Source: Micromonospora endolithica (GTDB lineage Bacteria; Actinomycetota; Actinomycetes; Mycobacteriales; Micromonosporaceae). Taken from it: a stretch of 64,000 nt of DNA. Location of the stretch: positions 496,001-560,000 of the forward strand of contig NZ_RBAK01000001.1 in NCBI RefSeq assembly GCF_003626595.1, written 5' to 3'. Position numbers and translations under genes: made by a program. Under the pieces are notes generated by a model, which saw only the letters and a list, made by a program, of their open reading frames with translations, ran no database searches and was not told the origin of the DNA. Each line of letters opens with the position of its first letter. Within the stretch, counting starts at the first letter, position 1. Below, in pieces: positions 29,506 through 38,272 of the stretch.

Positions 29506-31776
29506 TCAACTGCCGACGGGGGTGGAGGTGCCGTCGCCGTCCTGGTCGTTGTCTGCGCCGGCGGCCCGGCCTCGGCGGGTGCCGTCCTGAAAGGCGCTGA
29601 TCTTCTGGCGAACGGCCTCCGGGTCCCGCTCGGGAGTGGGGGTGGCCGGGAGTGCCGTGGCCTCGACGGCCTGCGGCGCCCGGCGGACCCGCTGCGGCAG
29701 CCCGGTGTCCGTCACACCGTCAGCGACCCCGTCGGGCGCGGTCGGTGTCGGCTCCGACACGACGGTTGCCGGGGTCTGCTGGGTCGCGACGACCGCGGTG
29801 GAGGGTTGAGCCGGGGCCTGGCCGGAGTCCGCCGCGGGCTGTCGTGCTCCGACGATGGCGAGGGCCTGGGTGTCCGCCTGCGGACCGCGCAACCCGGCGT
29901 TCGTGTTGGTGGTGGGAGAGTCGGTGACGAGGTCGCTGGGGAAGAGCACCACCGCCGTGGTGCCACCGTACGCCGACTCCTTGAGATGCACGCGCGCGCC
30001 GAGGCGCGCGGCGAGGCGGGCCACCACGAACAGGCCGAGCTGCGGGTTGTCGGACAGGCGGAATCCGTCCGGGGAGGCGAGGCGCGCGTTGGCCGCGGCG
30101 AGGCCCTCCGGGTCCATGCCGAGTCCGCGGTCCTCGACCTCGACGGCGTACCCGTTGGCGACGGCCTGGCCGGTGACGTGGACGGGCGTGGTCGGCGGGG
30201 AGAACGACAGCCCGTTCTCGATGAGTTCGGCGAGCAGGTGGGTGGCGTCGGCGACCGCGCGTCCGGCCAGGCCGGCGTCGGCCATGGGCAGGACGGAGAC
30301 GCGGGTGTAGTCCTCGACCTCGGCGACGGCTCCGCGTACCACGTCGAGGATCGGGATGTCGCGCTTCCAGGTCCGCGGCGAGGTTGCCCCGGTGAGCACG
30401 ATCAGGTTCTCGGCGTTACGGCGCATCCGGGTGGCGAGGTGGTCGATGTCGAACAGCCGCTCCAGCGTCGCGGCGTCGTCCTCCTGACGCTGCATCTCGG
30501 TGAGCACGGTCAGCTGCCGGTGCACCAGGCCCTGGGTCCGGCGGGAGATGTTGAGGAACATGGAGTTGACGTCACGACGCAGCTCAGCCTGCTCGACGGC
30601 GGCCCGGATCGCGGTGTGCTGGACGTCGTTGAACGCGAGGCCGACCTGGCCGAACTCGTCACGGCCGTAGTCGAGATCCGGCGCTTCGGCGCGCACGTCG
30701 ACGTGCTCACCCCGGCTGAGCCGCTCGATGACGGTGGGAAGCTTGTCGGTGGCCAGTTCACCCGCGTCCCGACGGAGGCGGTCCATCCGCCGCACGAGGT
30801 GCCGCGACGCCAACAGCGACGCCCAGACCATCAGCGCGCCGAGACCGGTGGCGAACAACAGGCGGAGCACGATTCCCACGACCACCGGGACCGCGGCGGC
30901 GACCAGGGCGTCACCCCGGGCGAGAATCAGATCGTTGACCGCGTCACGGGCGGCCTGCGAGGTTTCCTGCCAGTCCGCGATGGTCAGGCGGGGGGCCCCG
31001 GTCGGGCCCGCCTCGACGACCTGGTCCTCGTACCTTCGCAGGCGCTCGAAGACGTCTCCCGTGGTGAGCTGTCGGAGCGCGACCTGGTCGTCGCCGGACA
31101 GCCTCGGACCGGTGTCCTGGATGAGGAAGCGGTAGGTGCCCACCAGCTTGGTGAACTCGGCGTGCTCCGCGGGGCTGATCCGGCCCGCGGTCAGCGCTCC
31201 GGTCACCAGGGCGTCCTGCTGGGACATCACCTCCCAGGCCCGCTTGAGGTCGATCAGGTTGGCGGTGGTGTTGGCGATGTGTTCGTCGTCGAGCTGGCCG
31301 AGGGATCGCCAGACCTGGAAGATGCTGTCGATCACCTCGGTGTAGCCCGCGATCGCGGTGGCGCGGTCCACGACCGTGTCGTCGACCGGCTTCCGGGTGT
31401 CGCCCAGTTGCTCCAGCCGCGCCACCGTGTCCTGGATGAGCTTGTCGCTCTCGTCGCTGCCGGCGAGACGTGCCTGCCACCGCTGGGACTGCTCGACGAA
31501 AGAGGCCACCGCACTGTCGGTGGCCTCGCGCGTCTCCTCCAGAGCCCTCCGGTCCCGCACGGCGCTGCCGAGGTAGACCACACTGGCCCGCCGCTCCTGT
31601 TGCAGGGCGGCGATCAGCGGTTCACTCGGCTCGTAGACCTTGGCGTTGAGCTCGTTGACCCCGAGCATGTTCGCCCCGTCTCGCAGGGTCATCCACGCGG
31701 CGAAGGCCCACAGCAACACCAGTGCCGTGACCAGGAAAGCGACTTGCCTGCGCAGAGTGATCGTGCGGGAGCCCAT
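29506..31776 (-). CDS. cvnA: Conservon sensor histidine kinase-like protein with nitrate-sensing-type domain
   Basis: A 756-residue membrane sensor. A membrane segment (about 12-31, VAFLVTALVLLWAFAAWM) precedes an extracellular NIT-like helical domain (about 45-305), a second membrane segment (about 312-335, ALVAAAVPVVVGIVLRLLFATG), a HAMP-like linker and an ATPase domain with the N box LLAELIENGLSFSPP, VEDRGLGMDPEGL and the lid region GLFVVARLAARLGARV. A conventional H-box His for autophosphorylation is not obvious (RRDVNSMFLNISRRTQGLVHRQL is the dimerisation helix), as in other CvnA. The C-terminal 170 residues are a disordered Pro/Ala/Thr-rich tail. ATG 31776 is preferred to GTG 31779. Confidence 0.9.
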   Translation of the reverse strand: MGSRTITLRRQVAFLVTALVLLWAFAAWMTLRDGANMLGVNELNAKVYEPSEPLIAALQQERRASVVYLGSAVRDRRALEETREATDSAVASFVEQSQRWQARLAGSDESDKLIQDTVARLEQLGDTRKPVDDTVVDRATAIAGYTEVIDSIFQVWRSLGQLDDEHIANTTANLIDLKRAWEVMSQQDALVTGALTAGRISPAEHAEFTKLVGTYRFLIQDTGPRLSGDDQVALRQLTTGDVFERLRRYEDQVVEAGPTGAPRLTIADWQETSQAARDAVNDLILARGDALVAAAVPVVVGIVLRLLFATGLGALMVWASLLASRHLVRRMDRLRRDAGELATDKLPTVIERLSRGEHVDVRAEAPDLDYGRDEFGQVGLAFNDVQHTAIRAAVEQAELRRDVNSMFLNISRRTQGLVHRQLTVLTEMQRQEDDAATLERLFDIDHLATRMRRNAENLIVLTGATSPRTWKRDIPILDVVRGAVAEVEDYTRVSVLPMADAGLAGRAVADATHLLAELIENGLSFSPPTTPVHVTGQAVANGYAVEVEDRGLGMDPEGLAAANARLASPDGFRLSDNPQLGLFVVARLAARLGARVHLKESAYGGTTAVVLFPSDLVTDSPTTNTNAGLRGPQADTQALAIVGARQPAADSGQAPAQPSTAVVATQQTPATVVSEPTPTAPDGVADGVTDTGLPQRVRRAPQAVEATALPATPTPERDPEAVRQKISAFQDGTRRGRAAGADNDQDGDGTSTPVGS

Positions 31777-31937
31777 CACACCGTCCCCGTGGAGAAGAAA
31801 TTCGGGATCGCTCGCGCGGGCCGGCTCCCGCTGCTGAGAGTCGCTGCTCGTGAGCGCGCAGAAACGGTAGCAGCGCCCGTTGCGTCCCTCAAGGTCGCCC
31901 GGATCGACGACTGTCCTACCTGCACCTCTCGGATTCC

Positions 31938-33287
31938 CTACCGACGTGGAACAAGGTCGACCGCCACGTCACCCTTCGGCCGCAGCGACACCGACACCGC
32001 CGGCCGGATCGGACGAGCGGTAGCCACCCGAACGGCGAAGCGGCTCAGGATGGCGGCCGCCGCCAGCGCCGCCTCGATGAAGAAGAAGGCCTGACCCAGG
32101 CAACGATGCACCCCACCCGCGAAGGGGAAGTACGCGTAGGGGTGGCGCCCACGCTGGGCGCCCGGGGCGAAGCGCTCCGGGTCGAAACGGGCCGGGTCAG
32201 GCCACAGCTCCGGCAGCCGGTGAGTCAGGTAGGGACTGAGCACCACGGTCGCGCCGGCCGGCAGACGTACGCCGCCGAGGGTGTCCGGGGACCGCAGGGT
32301 TCGCGGGATCATCCATGCGGGCGGGAAGAGCCGCAGGGACTCCTCCAGCACCATCCGCGTGTAGCGCAGGCCCTTCACCTGCTCGGCGGTCACCGGTCCG
32401 TCGCCGACGACGGCCTCGACCTCGGCGACGATCCGGGCGGCGATGTCGGGGTGCGCGTCGAGCTGGATGAACATCCAGGTGAGGGCGAGAGCGGTGGTCT
32501 CCGTCCCGCCGGTGAACAGGCCGACCACGTCGTTGCGGACCTGCCGCACCTCCAACGGCCGACCGTCCGGGCCGGTGGCGTGTGCGAGCATCGACACGAC
32601 GCCGGGCTGCGGCTTCCGCTGCCGGGCCCGCGCGATGTGCGGCAGGAGGATCGCGTCCACGGTACGGACGGCGCGACCGAAACGGCGGTCCCCGGGTAGC
32701 GGAACGCGGTGCGGGACGAACGGCATGGCCAGGCGCGCCTGCATGGATCCGAAGGCGGCGGCGATCTCACGACCCACGGTGTCGGCCTCGTGGCCGGGAA
32801 TCTGCTCGCCGAGGAACACCCGCCCGAGGACGCGGTGGGTGATCCGCATCATCTCCCCCGCCAGCTCGACAGACTCCCCGCCCGCGGTGCGCGCGGCCAG
32901 GTCGTCGACCGCCTCGTTGACGGCCTCCACCATGCCGGGTACCAGCGCGCCGACCGCCTTCGCGGTGAACAGCGGCTCGATGAGGTGCCGGCTGCGTTCC
33001 CACCCCGGGCCCTCGGCGCCGATCCCGTCGGTGCCCTGCAACCGTTGCATGGCCGCCCACATCATCCCGTCGCGCAGGTACGTCTCCCGGGAGTTGCGCC
33101 ACACGTGCTGCACCTGGTCGGGGTTGGTGACGAGATAGGGCTTGAACATGCCCAGGTGCAGTTGGATCATCTCGTCGCCGTAGGTGTCCCGGATGCGGTC
33201 GAGCTCGCCGAGAGGGTCCCTGCCGAGCGCGCCGAGGCGGGTGTAGAGGCGGTGGCGGCGGATGGTGGCTTCGGTGCCAACCGTCAT
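31938..33287 (-). CDS. Cytochrome P450
   Basis: A 449-residue soluble P450 monooxygenase. The I-helix oxygen-activation motif is GLFTGGTETTAL, the K-helix ExxR is EESLRLF, and the haem loop is FPFAGGVHRCLGQAF with the Cys ligand near residue 396. Conservons of Streptomyces are often linked to P450 genes; here the P450 lies 161 bp upstream of cvnA, on the same strand, rather than downstream. It is 52 bp from the SDR gene ahead of it. ATG 33287 follows ggagagcccc. Electron partners are not encoded nearby and the substrate is unknown. Confidence 0.92.
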   Translation of the reverse strand: MTVGTEATIRRHRLYTRLGALGRDPLGELDRIRDTYGDEMIQLHLGMFKPYLVTNPDQVQHVWRNSRETYLRDGMMWAAMQRLQGTDGIGAEGPGWERSRHLIEPLFTAKAVGALVPGMVEAVNEAVDDLAARTAGGESVELAGEMMRITHRVLGRVFLGEQIPGHEADTVGREIAAAFGSMQARLAMPFVPHRVPLPGDRRFGRAVRTVDAILLPHIARARQRKPQPGVVSMLAHATGPDGRPLEVRQVRNDVVGLFTGGTETTALALTWMFIQLDAHPDIAARIVAEVEAVVGDGPVTAEQVKGLRYTRMVLEESLRLFPPAWMIPRTLRSPDTLGGVRLPAGATVVLSPYLTHRLPELWPDPARFDPERFAPGAQRGRHPYAYFPFAGGVHRCLGQAFFFIEAALAAAAILSRFAVRVATARPIRPAVSVSLRPKGDVAVDLVPRR

Positions 33288-33339
33288 GGGGCTCTCCGGA
33301 GGGGTAGCGCGGCCAGTGCGGGGGTGCGGGCGGAACCGA

Positions 33340-34299
33340 CTATGTCCGGACCAGCCGGTAGGTCACGTCGGTCAGCTCCTGCGATCGGTTCCAGAGTGTT
33401 CGTTGCAACGTCTCGTCCCGGGCCCGCGACCCCAGGTCGACGCGGATCGGCGGCCCGGTCAGCCCCTGCCAGCCGGCCGGGCCGTACACGTCGCCGCCAC
33501 GGACGTCCGGGTCGACGGCGGCCCGCACCGTGGGCAGGGCCGCCGAGGCGATGTCGTGGGTGAGCCAGTTGGTGCACCACTGTGTCTCCGGGCGCGCGAG
33601 CAGGCGCATCCACAGCGGACCGTCACGGGTGATGTCGGTACGCGCTCCCCCGGGATGCGCGGCGACGGACATGACGCTGGCGTTCGCCGCGTCCAACTGG
33701 TGCTGCATCTGGTACATGGTGAGCATGTTGGCCAGCTTGCTGTCGCTGTAGGCCTGGAAGGCCCGGTAGCGGCGGGCCCGCCAGTGCAGGTCGTCGAAGT
33801 CGATCGCACCCTTGCGCTGGGAGAGGCTGCTGACCCAGACCACCCGGGCGGCCGGCGCGGCGAGCAGCAGCGGCAGCAGGCGGCCGGTCAGTGCGAAGTG
33901 TCCGAGATGGTTGATGCCGATGTGCTGCTCGAAGTCGTCGGCGGTCTGTCGCGGCGGACCGACCAGGGTCATCACACCGGCATTGTTGATCAGGACGTCG
34001 AGGCGGTCGTGGCGGCGCAGGAGCGCGTCGGCGGCGGAGCTGACCGACGCGAGGGACGCCAGGTCCACGGTCAGCACGCTGACCGATCCGGCCGGGGCCG
34101 TCGCGTCGATGGCGGCGGCGGCGGCTTCGGCCTTCGCCTGGTCGCGGCAGGCCAGGACGACCGAGGCGCCGCGCCGGGCGAGCACGGTGGCGGTGGCCCG
34201 GCCGATGCCGGTGTTCGCGCCGGTGATCAGAATCGTCTTACCGCTGAGGTCCGGCACCTCGTCGATACCCCAACTCAGCGTAGTGAGATCGCTTCGCAC
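33340..34299 (-). CDS. Short-chain dehydrogenase/reductase
   Basis: A 319-residue NAD(P)-dependent oxidoreductase resembling the retinol-dehydrogenase/light-dependent-protochlorophyllide-type SDRs. It has the cofactor loop TGANTGIGRA, the VDLASLASV segment, NNAGVM, the catalytic Ser in VWVSSLSQ and the YSDSKLAN Tyr-Lys pair, plus a longer C-terminal substrate region. GTG 34299 is 6 bases after TAGGGT, fitting a leaderless start. It is the first gene of the SDR-P450-cvnABCD array and may act on the same substrate as the P450. Confidence 0.9.
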   Translation of the reverse strand: MRSDLTTLSWGIDEVPDLSGKTILITGANTGIGRATATVLARRGASVVLACRDQAKAEAAAAAIDATAPAGSVSVLTVDLASLASVSSAADALLRRHDRLDVLINNAGVMTLVGPPRQTADDFEQHIGINHLGHFALTGRLLPLLLAAPAARVVWVSSLSQRKGAIDFDDLHWRARRYRAFQAYSDSKLANMLTMYQMQHQLDAANASVMSVAAHPGGARTDITRDGPLWMRLLARPETQWCTNWLTHDIASAALPTVRAAVDPDVRGGDVYGPAGWQGLTGPPIRVDLGSRARDETLQRTLWNRSQELTDVTYRLVRT

Positions 34300-34305
34300 G
34301 CCACC

Positions 34306-34315
34306 ACCCTAGGGT
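34306..34315. promoter_or_regulatory. Perfectly palindromic bidirectional -10 element accctagggt
   Basis: The 10-bp palindrome accctagggt gives TAGGGT on each strand. The leftward box (34311-34306) lies 6 bases before GTG 34299. The rightward box (34310-34315) could start a transcript with a leader of about 130 bases to the DUF2630 gene. No clear -35 sequence on either side. Confidence 0.5.
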
Positions 34316-34452
34316 CTCGGACCGTTCTGGGTGGCCCCGCCGGAGGCTGGCGGATCACCGCCACGGCGACTCCGGCGGGTGGCGGTCCACTCGCGACGCG
34401 AGGTGAGCACGAATCCAGGCGTACCGGGGCGTGCTGTGTCAGGCTCAGGGGC

Positions 34453-34701
34453 ATGGACGACAAGACCATCCTGAACCGGATCTCCGAGTTGGTCGACGAG
34501 GAGCACCGGCTGCGCGGCGAAGCGCAGGCCCACGAGACGGGCACCGAGGGCGAGGCCCGGGACCGGCTGCGCGAGCTGGAGGAATCCCTGGACCAGTGCT
34601 GGGATCTGCTCCGCCGCCGGCGGGCCGCCCGGCAGGCGCACGGGGATCCCGACGCGCAGGGCGAACGCCCCAAGCCCGCCGTCGAGCGCTACCTCCAGTG
34701 A
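34453..34701 (+). CDS. DUF2630 family protein
   Basis: An 82-residue acidic helical protein: MDDKTILNRISELVDEEHRL, then RDRLRELEESLDQCWDLLRRRRAA and a tail PDAQGERPKPAVERYLQ. This pattern is the DUF2630 family, common in actinobacteria with no known function; a short coiled coil is likely. It stands alone between divergent and convergent neighbours. Confidence 0.85.
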   Translation: MDDKTILNRISELVDEEHRLRGEAQAHETGTEGEARDRLRELEESLDQCWDLLRRRRAARQAHGDPDAQGERPKPAVERYLQ

Positions 34702-34743
34702 CGGCTCTCCCGGGCGGCCGCGGGGCCGCCCGGGAGACCGACG

Positions 34744-35676
34744 TCAGCGGATCCCCGCCTCCCGCAGCAGCAGCGCGGTCAGCGCGGCCGGGTCGGCCAC
34801 GGCGGCCGGCAGCCCCCGGGCCGCGAACCAGGACGAGACCACCCGTACGTCCCGCGCCAGGAACTCCGGGCCCTGCGGGTTCGCCACCAGGTCGACCACC
34901 TGCGGCAGGTCGATGAGCACCAGCCGTCCCGCGTGCACCAGCAGGTTGTACGGCGACAGGTCGCCGTGGGCGTGGCCGGCACGGGCGAGTACGACCAGCG
35001 CGTCGAGAAGCTGGTCCCAGAGGCCCCGCAGCTCCTCCGGGTCCGGTCGGAGCTGGGCCAGCCGGGGCGCGGCGGTGCCCTGCTCGGCGTCGCCGAGGAA
35101 CTCCAGCATCAGCTCGGTGCCCCGCAGCTGCACGGGGTACGGGACGGTGACGGTGCCGTACCGGGAGCCGATCTCCCAGAGCCGGGCCAGCGCGGCGAAC
35201 TCCGCCGCCGCCCACTGCCCGGCGATCATGCCCCGGCCGAAGGCGGTACGCCCGGCCATCGCCCGGGTCTCCCGGGAGCGGCGGACCCGGCGCCCCTCCA
35301 GGTAGCCGGCGTCCCGGTGGAACTGCCGGTGGTGCGGGTCGCGGTACCGCTTGACGGCCAGCAGGCAGGAGCGGTCGGTGCCGGGTACCGCGCGCCGGAC
35401 CAGGTGGACGTCGGCCTCCTTGCCGGTCTTGAGCACGCCGAGTTCGGCGTCCTTGGCGGCCAGTTCGGTGACCAGCCAGTCCGGGAACGGCCGCGGGCCG
35501 TGCTGGGCGCCGTCCCAGGAGGACCAGTGCTCGCCGGTGTCCGGGTCGGGCTCGTCGTCCGGGTCGACGAGGGCGGGCCGTGCCGGCCCGCGCTTCAGGA
35601 ACTGTGGTTCGTCGTCGTCGAAGCGGCGCTTGCCGCGGGTGCGGCGCTCGGGCGCCGGAAGATCGTGATCGCGCAC
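34744..35676 (-). CDS. RIO-type protein kinase
   Basis: A 310-residue kinase of the RIO1 type, found in archaea, eukaryotes and some bacteria. The nucleotide loop and Lys region is GVLKTGKEADVHLV...LAVKRYRD; the catalytic loop HGDLSPYNLLVH carries the catalytic Asp and the Asn; the metal-binding Asp is in LIDLPQVVDLV. A charged N-terminal extension (about 1-60) includes RRTRGKRRFDDDEPQFLKRG. Bacterial targets are unknown. GTG 35676 start. The 236 bp upstream hold no gene. Confidence 0.9.
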   Translation of the reverse strand: MRDHDLPAPERRTRGKRRFDDDEPQFLKRGPARPALVDPDDEPDPDTGEHWSSWDGAQHGPRPFPDWLVTELAAKDAELGVLKTGKEADVHLVRRAVPGTDRSCLLAVKRYRDPHHRQFHRDAGYLEGRRVRRSRETRAMAGRTAFGRGMIAGQWAAAEFAALARLWEIGSRYGTVTVPYPVQLRGTELMLEFLGDAEQGTAAPRLAQLRPDPEELRGLWDQLLDALVVLARAGHAHGDLSPYNLLVHAGRLVLIDLPQVVDLVANPQGPEFLARDVRVVSSWFAARGLPAAVADPAALTALLLREAGIR

Positions 35677-35866
35677 GGTGGGGTTGATCCCTTATTCGAG
35701 GCTGATGGAGGCAGGTGGAAGCGACCTGCGAAGACGGTCATGACCGACCCCCTCTCCTCGACCGGGCTCGTCGCCCGGGTGCACCTTGCGTCGACCATGC
35801 TCGCGGTCCACCGGCCCACCACACAACCGAATTACCGGCGGGACGGGCGGACGCGACCGGTCAGCC

Positions 35867-35934
35867 GTCGCTCAGGCACCGGGCACCGTGGCGGCACCGC
35901 CGGGGCGGTCGCTCAGGCGCCGAGCACCGTGGCG
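35867..35934. repeat. Partial direct duplication at the 3' end of the HAD gene
   Basis: The sequence gtcgctcaggcaccgggcac and following bases at 35867-35893 recur at 35908-35934 with few changes, a 41-bp offset. The second copy contains the last codons and the stop of the HAD gene (tca at 35913-35915). Confidence 0.6.
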
Positions 35935-36557
35935 ACGGCGGCGATCAGGCCGTCGACGGTGCGGGTGGGCGCGAAGCGGGTGTCGGTCCACGGCCGGCCC
36001 CGGTGCAGCCACACGCTGGGCAGGCCGACCGCGGCCGCGCCACCGATGTCCGCCTCCGGGCCGTCGCCGATCACCCAGGCGCCGCGCAGCGGCATCCGTA
36101 CCCGCTGGGCGGCCAGCGCGAAGATCCGCGGGTTGGGTTTGCTGACTCCGACCTCCTCGGAGATCACCCAGTCCGCGACGTACCGGTCCAGCCCGGTCTG
36201 CCGGATCTTGGCGTCCTGCTGGCGTACCGCGCCGTTGGTGACCACCACCGGCACCCAGCCGGCGTCGTCGGCGATCCGCAGCGCGCAGGCGACCAGCGGG
36301 TCGAGCCGGGTGTTGGCCGCCACGCCGTCGTGCAGCTCGTCGACCAGGTCGATGGACGGGATCCGCAGCGCGTAGCGGTCCCGGATGGCGTCCGCGACGT
36401 CCCACCTGTTGGTCAGCCCGTCCGCGTCGATGGACAGCAGCCACTCGATGTCGGTGGGCGGTGCGCCGATGCCGGCCAGGAACCGCTCACCCCAGGCGCG
36501 GAACGGCCCGGCCCGGTCGAGCAGGGTGTTGTCCAGGTCGAACAGGAGCAGCGGCAC
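35913..36557 (-). CDS. HAD-superfamily hydrolase (phosphatase)
   Basis: A 214-residue haloacid-dehalogenase-type phosphatase. Motif I is LFDLDNTLLD with the nucleophile Asp and acid Asp, motif II is VVVTNGA, motif III the Lys in GVSKPNPRIF, motif IV VIGDGPEADIGGA. The helical cap lies between residues 15 and 95. Substrate not predictable; likely a small phosphometabolite. GTG 36557 is preceded by aaggtg. The gene's last bases are duplicated just downstream. Confidence 0.88.
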   Translation of the reverse strand: MPLLLFDLDNTLLDRAGPFRAWGERFLAGIGAPPTDIEWLLSIDADGLTNRWDVADAIRDRYALRIPSIDLVDELHDGVAANTRLDPLVACALRIADDAGWVPVVVTNGAVRQQDAKIRQTGLDRYVADWVISEEVGVSKPNPRIFALAAQRVRMPLRGAWVIGDGPEADIGGAAAVGLPSVWLHRGRPWTDTRFAPTRTVDGLIAAVATVLGA

Positions 36558-36639
36558 TCGGGCACCTTACGGGAACAGGGTGTCCGCCCGACAGGGCGCG
36601 GGGGCGGAGTTCACCGGCCGTCCGGGCCGTCGATCCGGT

Positions 36640-37503
36640 TCAGGCCGCCGACGCCGTCCGGGTGCGTCCCTGGTCGGGGAGACGGTCGACGAGCATGGAG
36701 TGCGCCTCCCGGGTCGCGGCGAGCGCCGCCGGGTCGAGCGCGACGACCAACACCTCCTCGCCGTCGTCGGCGGCGCGGGCCAGCGGCCGGCCCTCCGGGT
36801 CGTACACCGCCGCGCCACCGTTGAACCGCCACGGGTCGGTGCCGCCCACCGCGTTGGCGAACACCACGTACATGGTGTTGTCCAGGGCGCGGGCGGCGTA
36901 GTAGAGGTCGCGGCGGTGCGCGGAGCCGGCGAGGTAGCCGCTCGGGCAGAGGTAGCCGTGCGCCCCGTCGTCGGCGGCGGCCCGGCCGTGCTCGGGGAAG
37001 CAGCCGTCATAGCAGATGCCGAGGCCGAGCCGCCAGTCCTCGACGAGCAGGGTGGCACCCCGGTCGCCGGGCTGGAACAGCTCCCGTTCCCCGCCCCAGA
37101 GCTGCTGCTTGTCGTAGCCGACCCGGACCGTACCGGTCCGGTCGACCAGCAGGGACGAGATGGTCCGGCGACCGTCCGGGTGGCGGACCGCCGCGCCGAC
37201 CACCACCGCCGTACCGCCGTCCCGGGCCGCCGCGCACAGCGGCGCGAGGCGGGGGTCGTCGACCCGCCCGTCGGGGTCGGCCGCCACGTCGGTGCCGGCG
37301 GGGTCGGCGGCGAGGGTCGGCGGATGGTACGCGGGCAGAAACAGCTCCGGCAGTACGGTCACCCGGGCACCCCGGTCGGCGGCCCGGCGGACCAGCCGGG
37401 CGGCGGTGCGCGCGTTGCCGGCCACCGCGCCGGGCACCGGCTCGGCCTGCACCGCGGCGACGGTCAGGGTGGTGCCGGGAACGACGGCGGGGGGTGGGCG
37501 CAC
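36640..37503 (-). CDS. Carbon-nitrogen hydrolase (nitrilase superfamily)
   Basis: A 287-residue amidase of the nitrilase superfamily. The catalytic triad is visible: Glu in TVLPELFLPAYH, Lys in VGYDKQQLWGGERELF and Cys in GLGICYDGCFPE. The fold begins LTVAAVQAEPVPG and ends FNGGAAVYDPEGRPLA...LVVALDP. Probably hydrolyses a linear amide or carbamoyl compound. GTG 37503 start. It is divergent from acnR, and the AcnR-like palindrome lies in the shared 91-bp intergenic region, so AcnR might affect it too. Confidence 0.88.
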   Translation of the reverse strand: MRPPPAVVPGTTLTVAAVQAEPVPGAVAGNARTAARLVRRAADRGARVTVLPELFLPAYHPPTLAADPAGTDVAADPDGRVDDPRLAPLCAAARDGGTAVVVGAAVRHPDGRRTISSLLVDRTGTVRVGYDKQQLWGGERELFQPGDRGATLLVEDWRLGLGICYDGCFPEHGRAAADDGAHGYLCPSGYLAGSAHRRDLYYAARALDNTMYVVFANAVGGTDPWRFNGGAAVYDPEGRPLARAADDGEEVLVVALDPAALAATREAHSMLVDRLPDQGRTRTASAA

Positions 37504-37542
37504 CGGCCGATCCTAACCGGACGGGCGTCGCCGGACGCTATC

Positions 37543-37588
37543 CAAGCCGTACGTACGGTTTGCCTGACGCGGGGTGACCTGACACGAT
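37543..37588 (+). promoter_or_regulatory. acnR promoter with autoregulatory palindrome
   Basis: Palindrome caagccgtacgtacggtttg (37543-37562; the core ccgtacgtacgg is perfect) overlaps a -35 box TTGCCT (37560-37565). After 17 bases CACGAT (37583-37588) lies 6 bases before GTG 37595, so the mRNA would be leaderless. The palindrome nearly repeats that in the acnA promoter. Confidence 0.62.
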
Positions 37589-37594
37589 CTACCC

Positions 37595-38167
37595 GTGCCC
37601 AGAGTAAGTCAGGACCAGCTCGACGCGCGCCGACAGGAGATCCTGGCCGCCGCGCGGGCGTGTTTCGCCCGGCACGGCTACGAGGGCGCCACCGTACGCC
37701 GGCTCGAAGAGGCCACCGGGCTGTCCCGGGGCGCGATCTTCCACCACTTCCGGGACAAGGACTCGCTCTTCCTGGCGGTCGCCGAGGACGACGCCGCCGT
37801 CATGGTGGAGACGGTCGCCCGCAACGGACTGGTCCAGGTCATGCGCGACCTGCTGGGCCGGGCCACGTCCCCGGACACCGCCGGCTGGCTCGGCAGCCAG
37901 TTGGAGGTGTCCCGCCGGCTCCGGACCGATCCGGCGTTCGCCCGCCGATGGGCCGAACGGTCCGCCGCGATCGCCGAGGCGACCCGGGACCGGTTGGTCC
38001 GGCAACGGGACGCGGGAGTGCTGCGCGAGGACGTACCGATCGCGGTGCTGGCCCAGTTTCTCGAACTCGCCTACGACGGCCTGGTGCTGCACCTGGCCAT
38101 GGGCCGCCCCGCCGACGACCTGGGCCCGGTGCTCGACCTCGTCGAGGAGGCGGTCCGCCGCCGCTGA
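37595..38167 (+). CDS. acnR: TetR-family repressor, AcnR orthologue
   Basis: A 190-residue TetR regulator. The N-terminal HTH reads QEILAAARACFARHGYEGA, TVRRLEEATGLSRGAIFHHF and RDKDSLFLAVAEDDA, which closely follows Corynebacterium glutamicum AcnR and M. tuberculosis Rv1474c as I recall them. The C-terminal domain shares LEVSRRLRTDPAFARRW and DVPIAVLAQFLELAYDGLVL. In corynebacteria AcnR represses the aconitase gene and responds to citrate with Mg2+. Here the gene is about 14 kb from acnA, but both carry almost the same palindrome. GTG 37595, probably leaderless. Divergent from the nitrilase gene. Confidence 0.9.
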   Translation: MPRVSQDQLDARRQEILAAARACFARHGYEGATVRRLEEATGLSRGAIFHHFRDKDSLFLAVAEDDAAVMVETVARNGLVQVMRDLLGRATSPDTAGWLGSQLEVSRRLRTDPAFARRWAERSAAIAEATRDRLVRQRDAGVLREDVPIAVLAQFLELAYDGLVLHLAMGRPADDLGPVLDLVEEAVRRR

Positions 38168-38272
38168 GCCGCGGTACGTCTCGGGTTGGTAACTCGACCC
38201 TCGGGCCGACTCCGGTGTGGCGTCCCGGTTCCACAATGAGGCGGCGATTCTCCTCGTCCGACAGGAGCAGTC

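Noticed and set aside
31938-34299. Secondary-metabolite gene cluster around the P450 and SDR
   Set aside because: No synthase, NRPS, PKS or terpene cyclase gene lies nearby; the conservon link explains the P450 better.
23956-34299. Genomic island with integrase or attachment sites
   Set aside because: No integrase, transposase, tRNA gene or flanking direct repeat was found, and base composition is like the surroundings.
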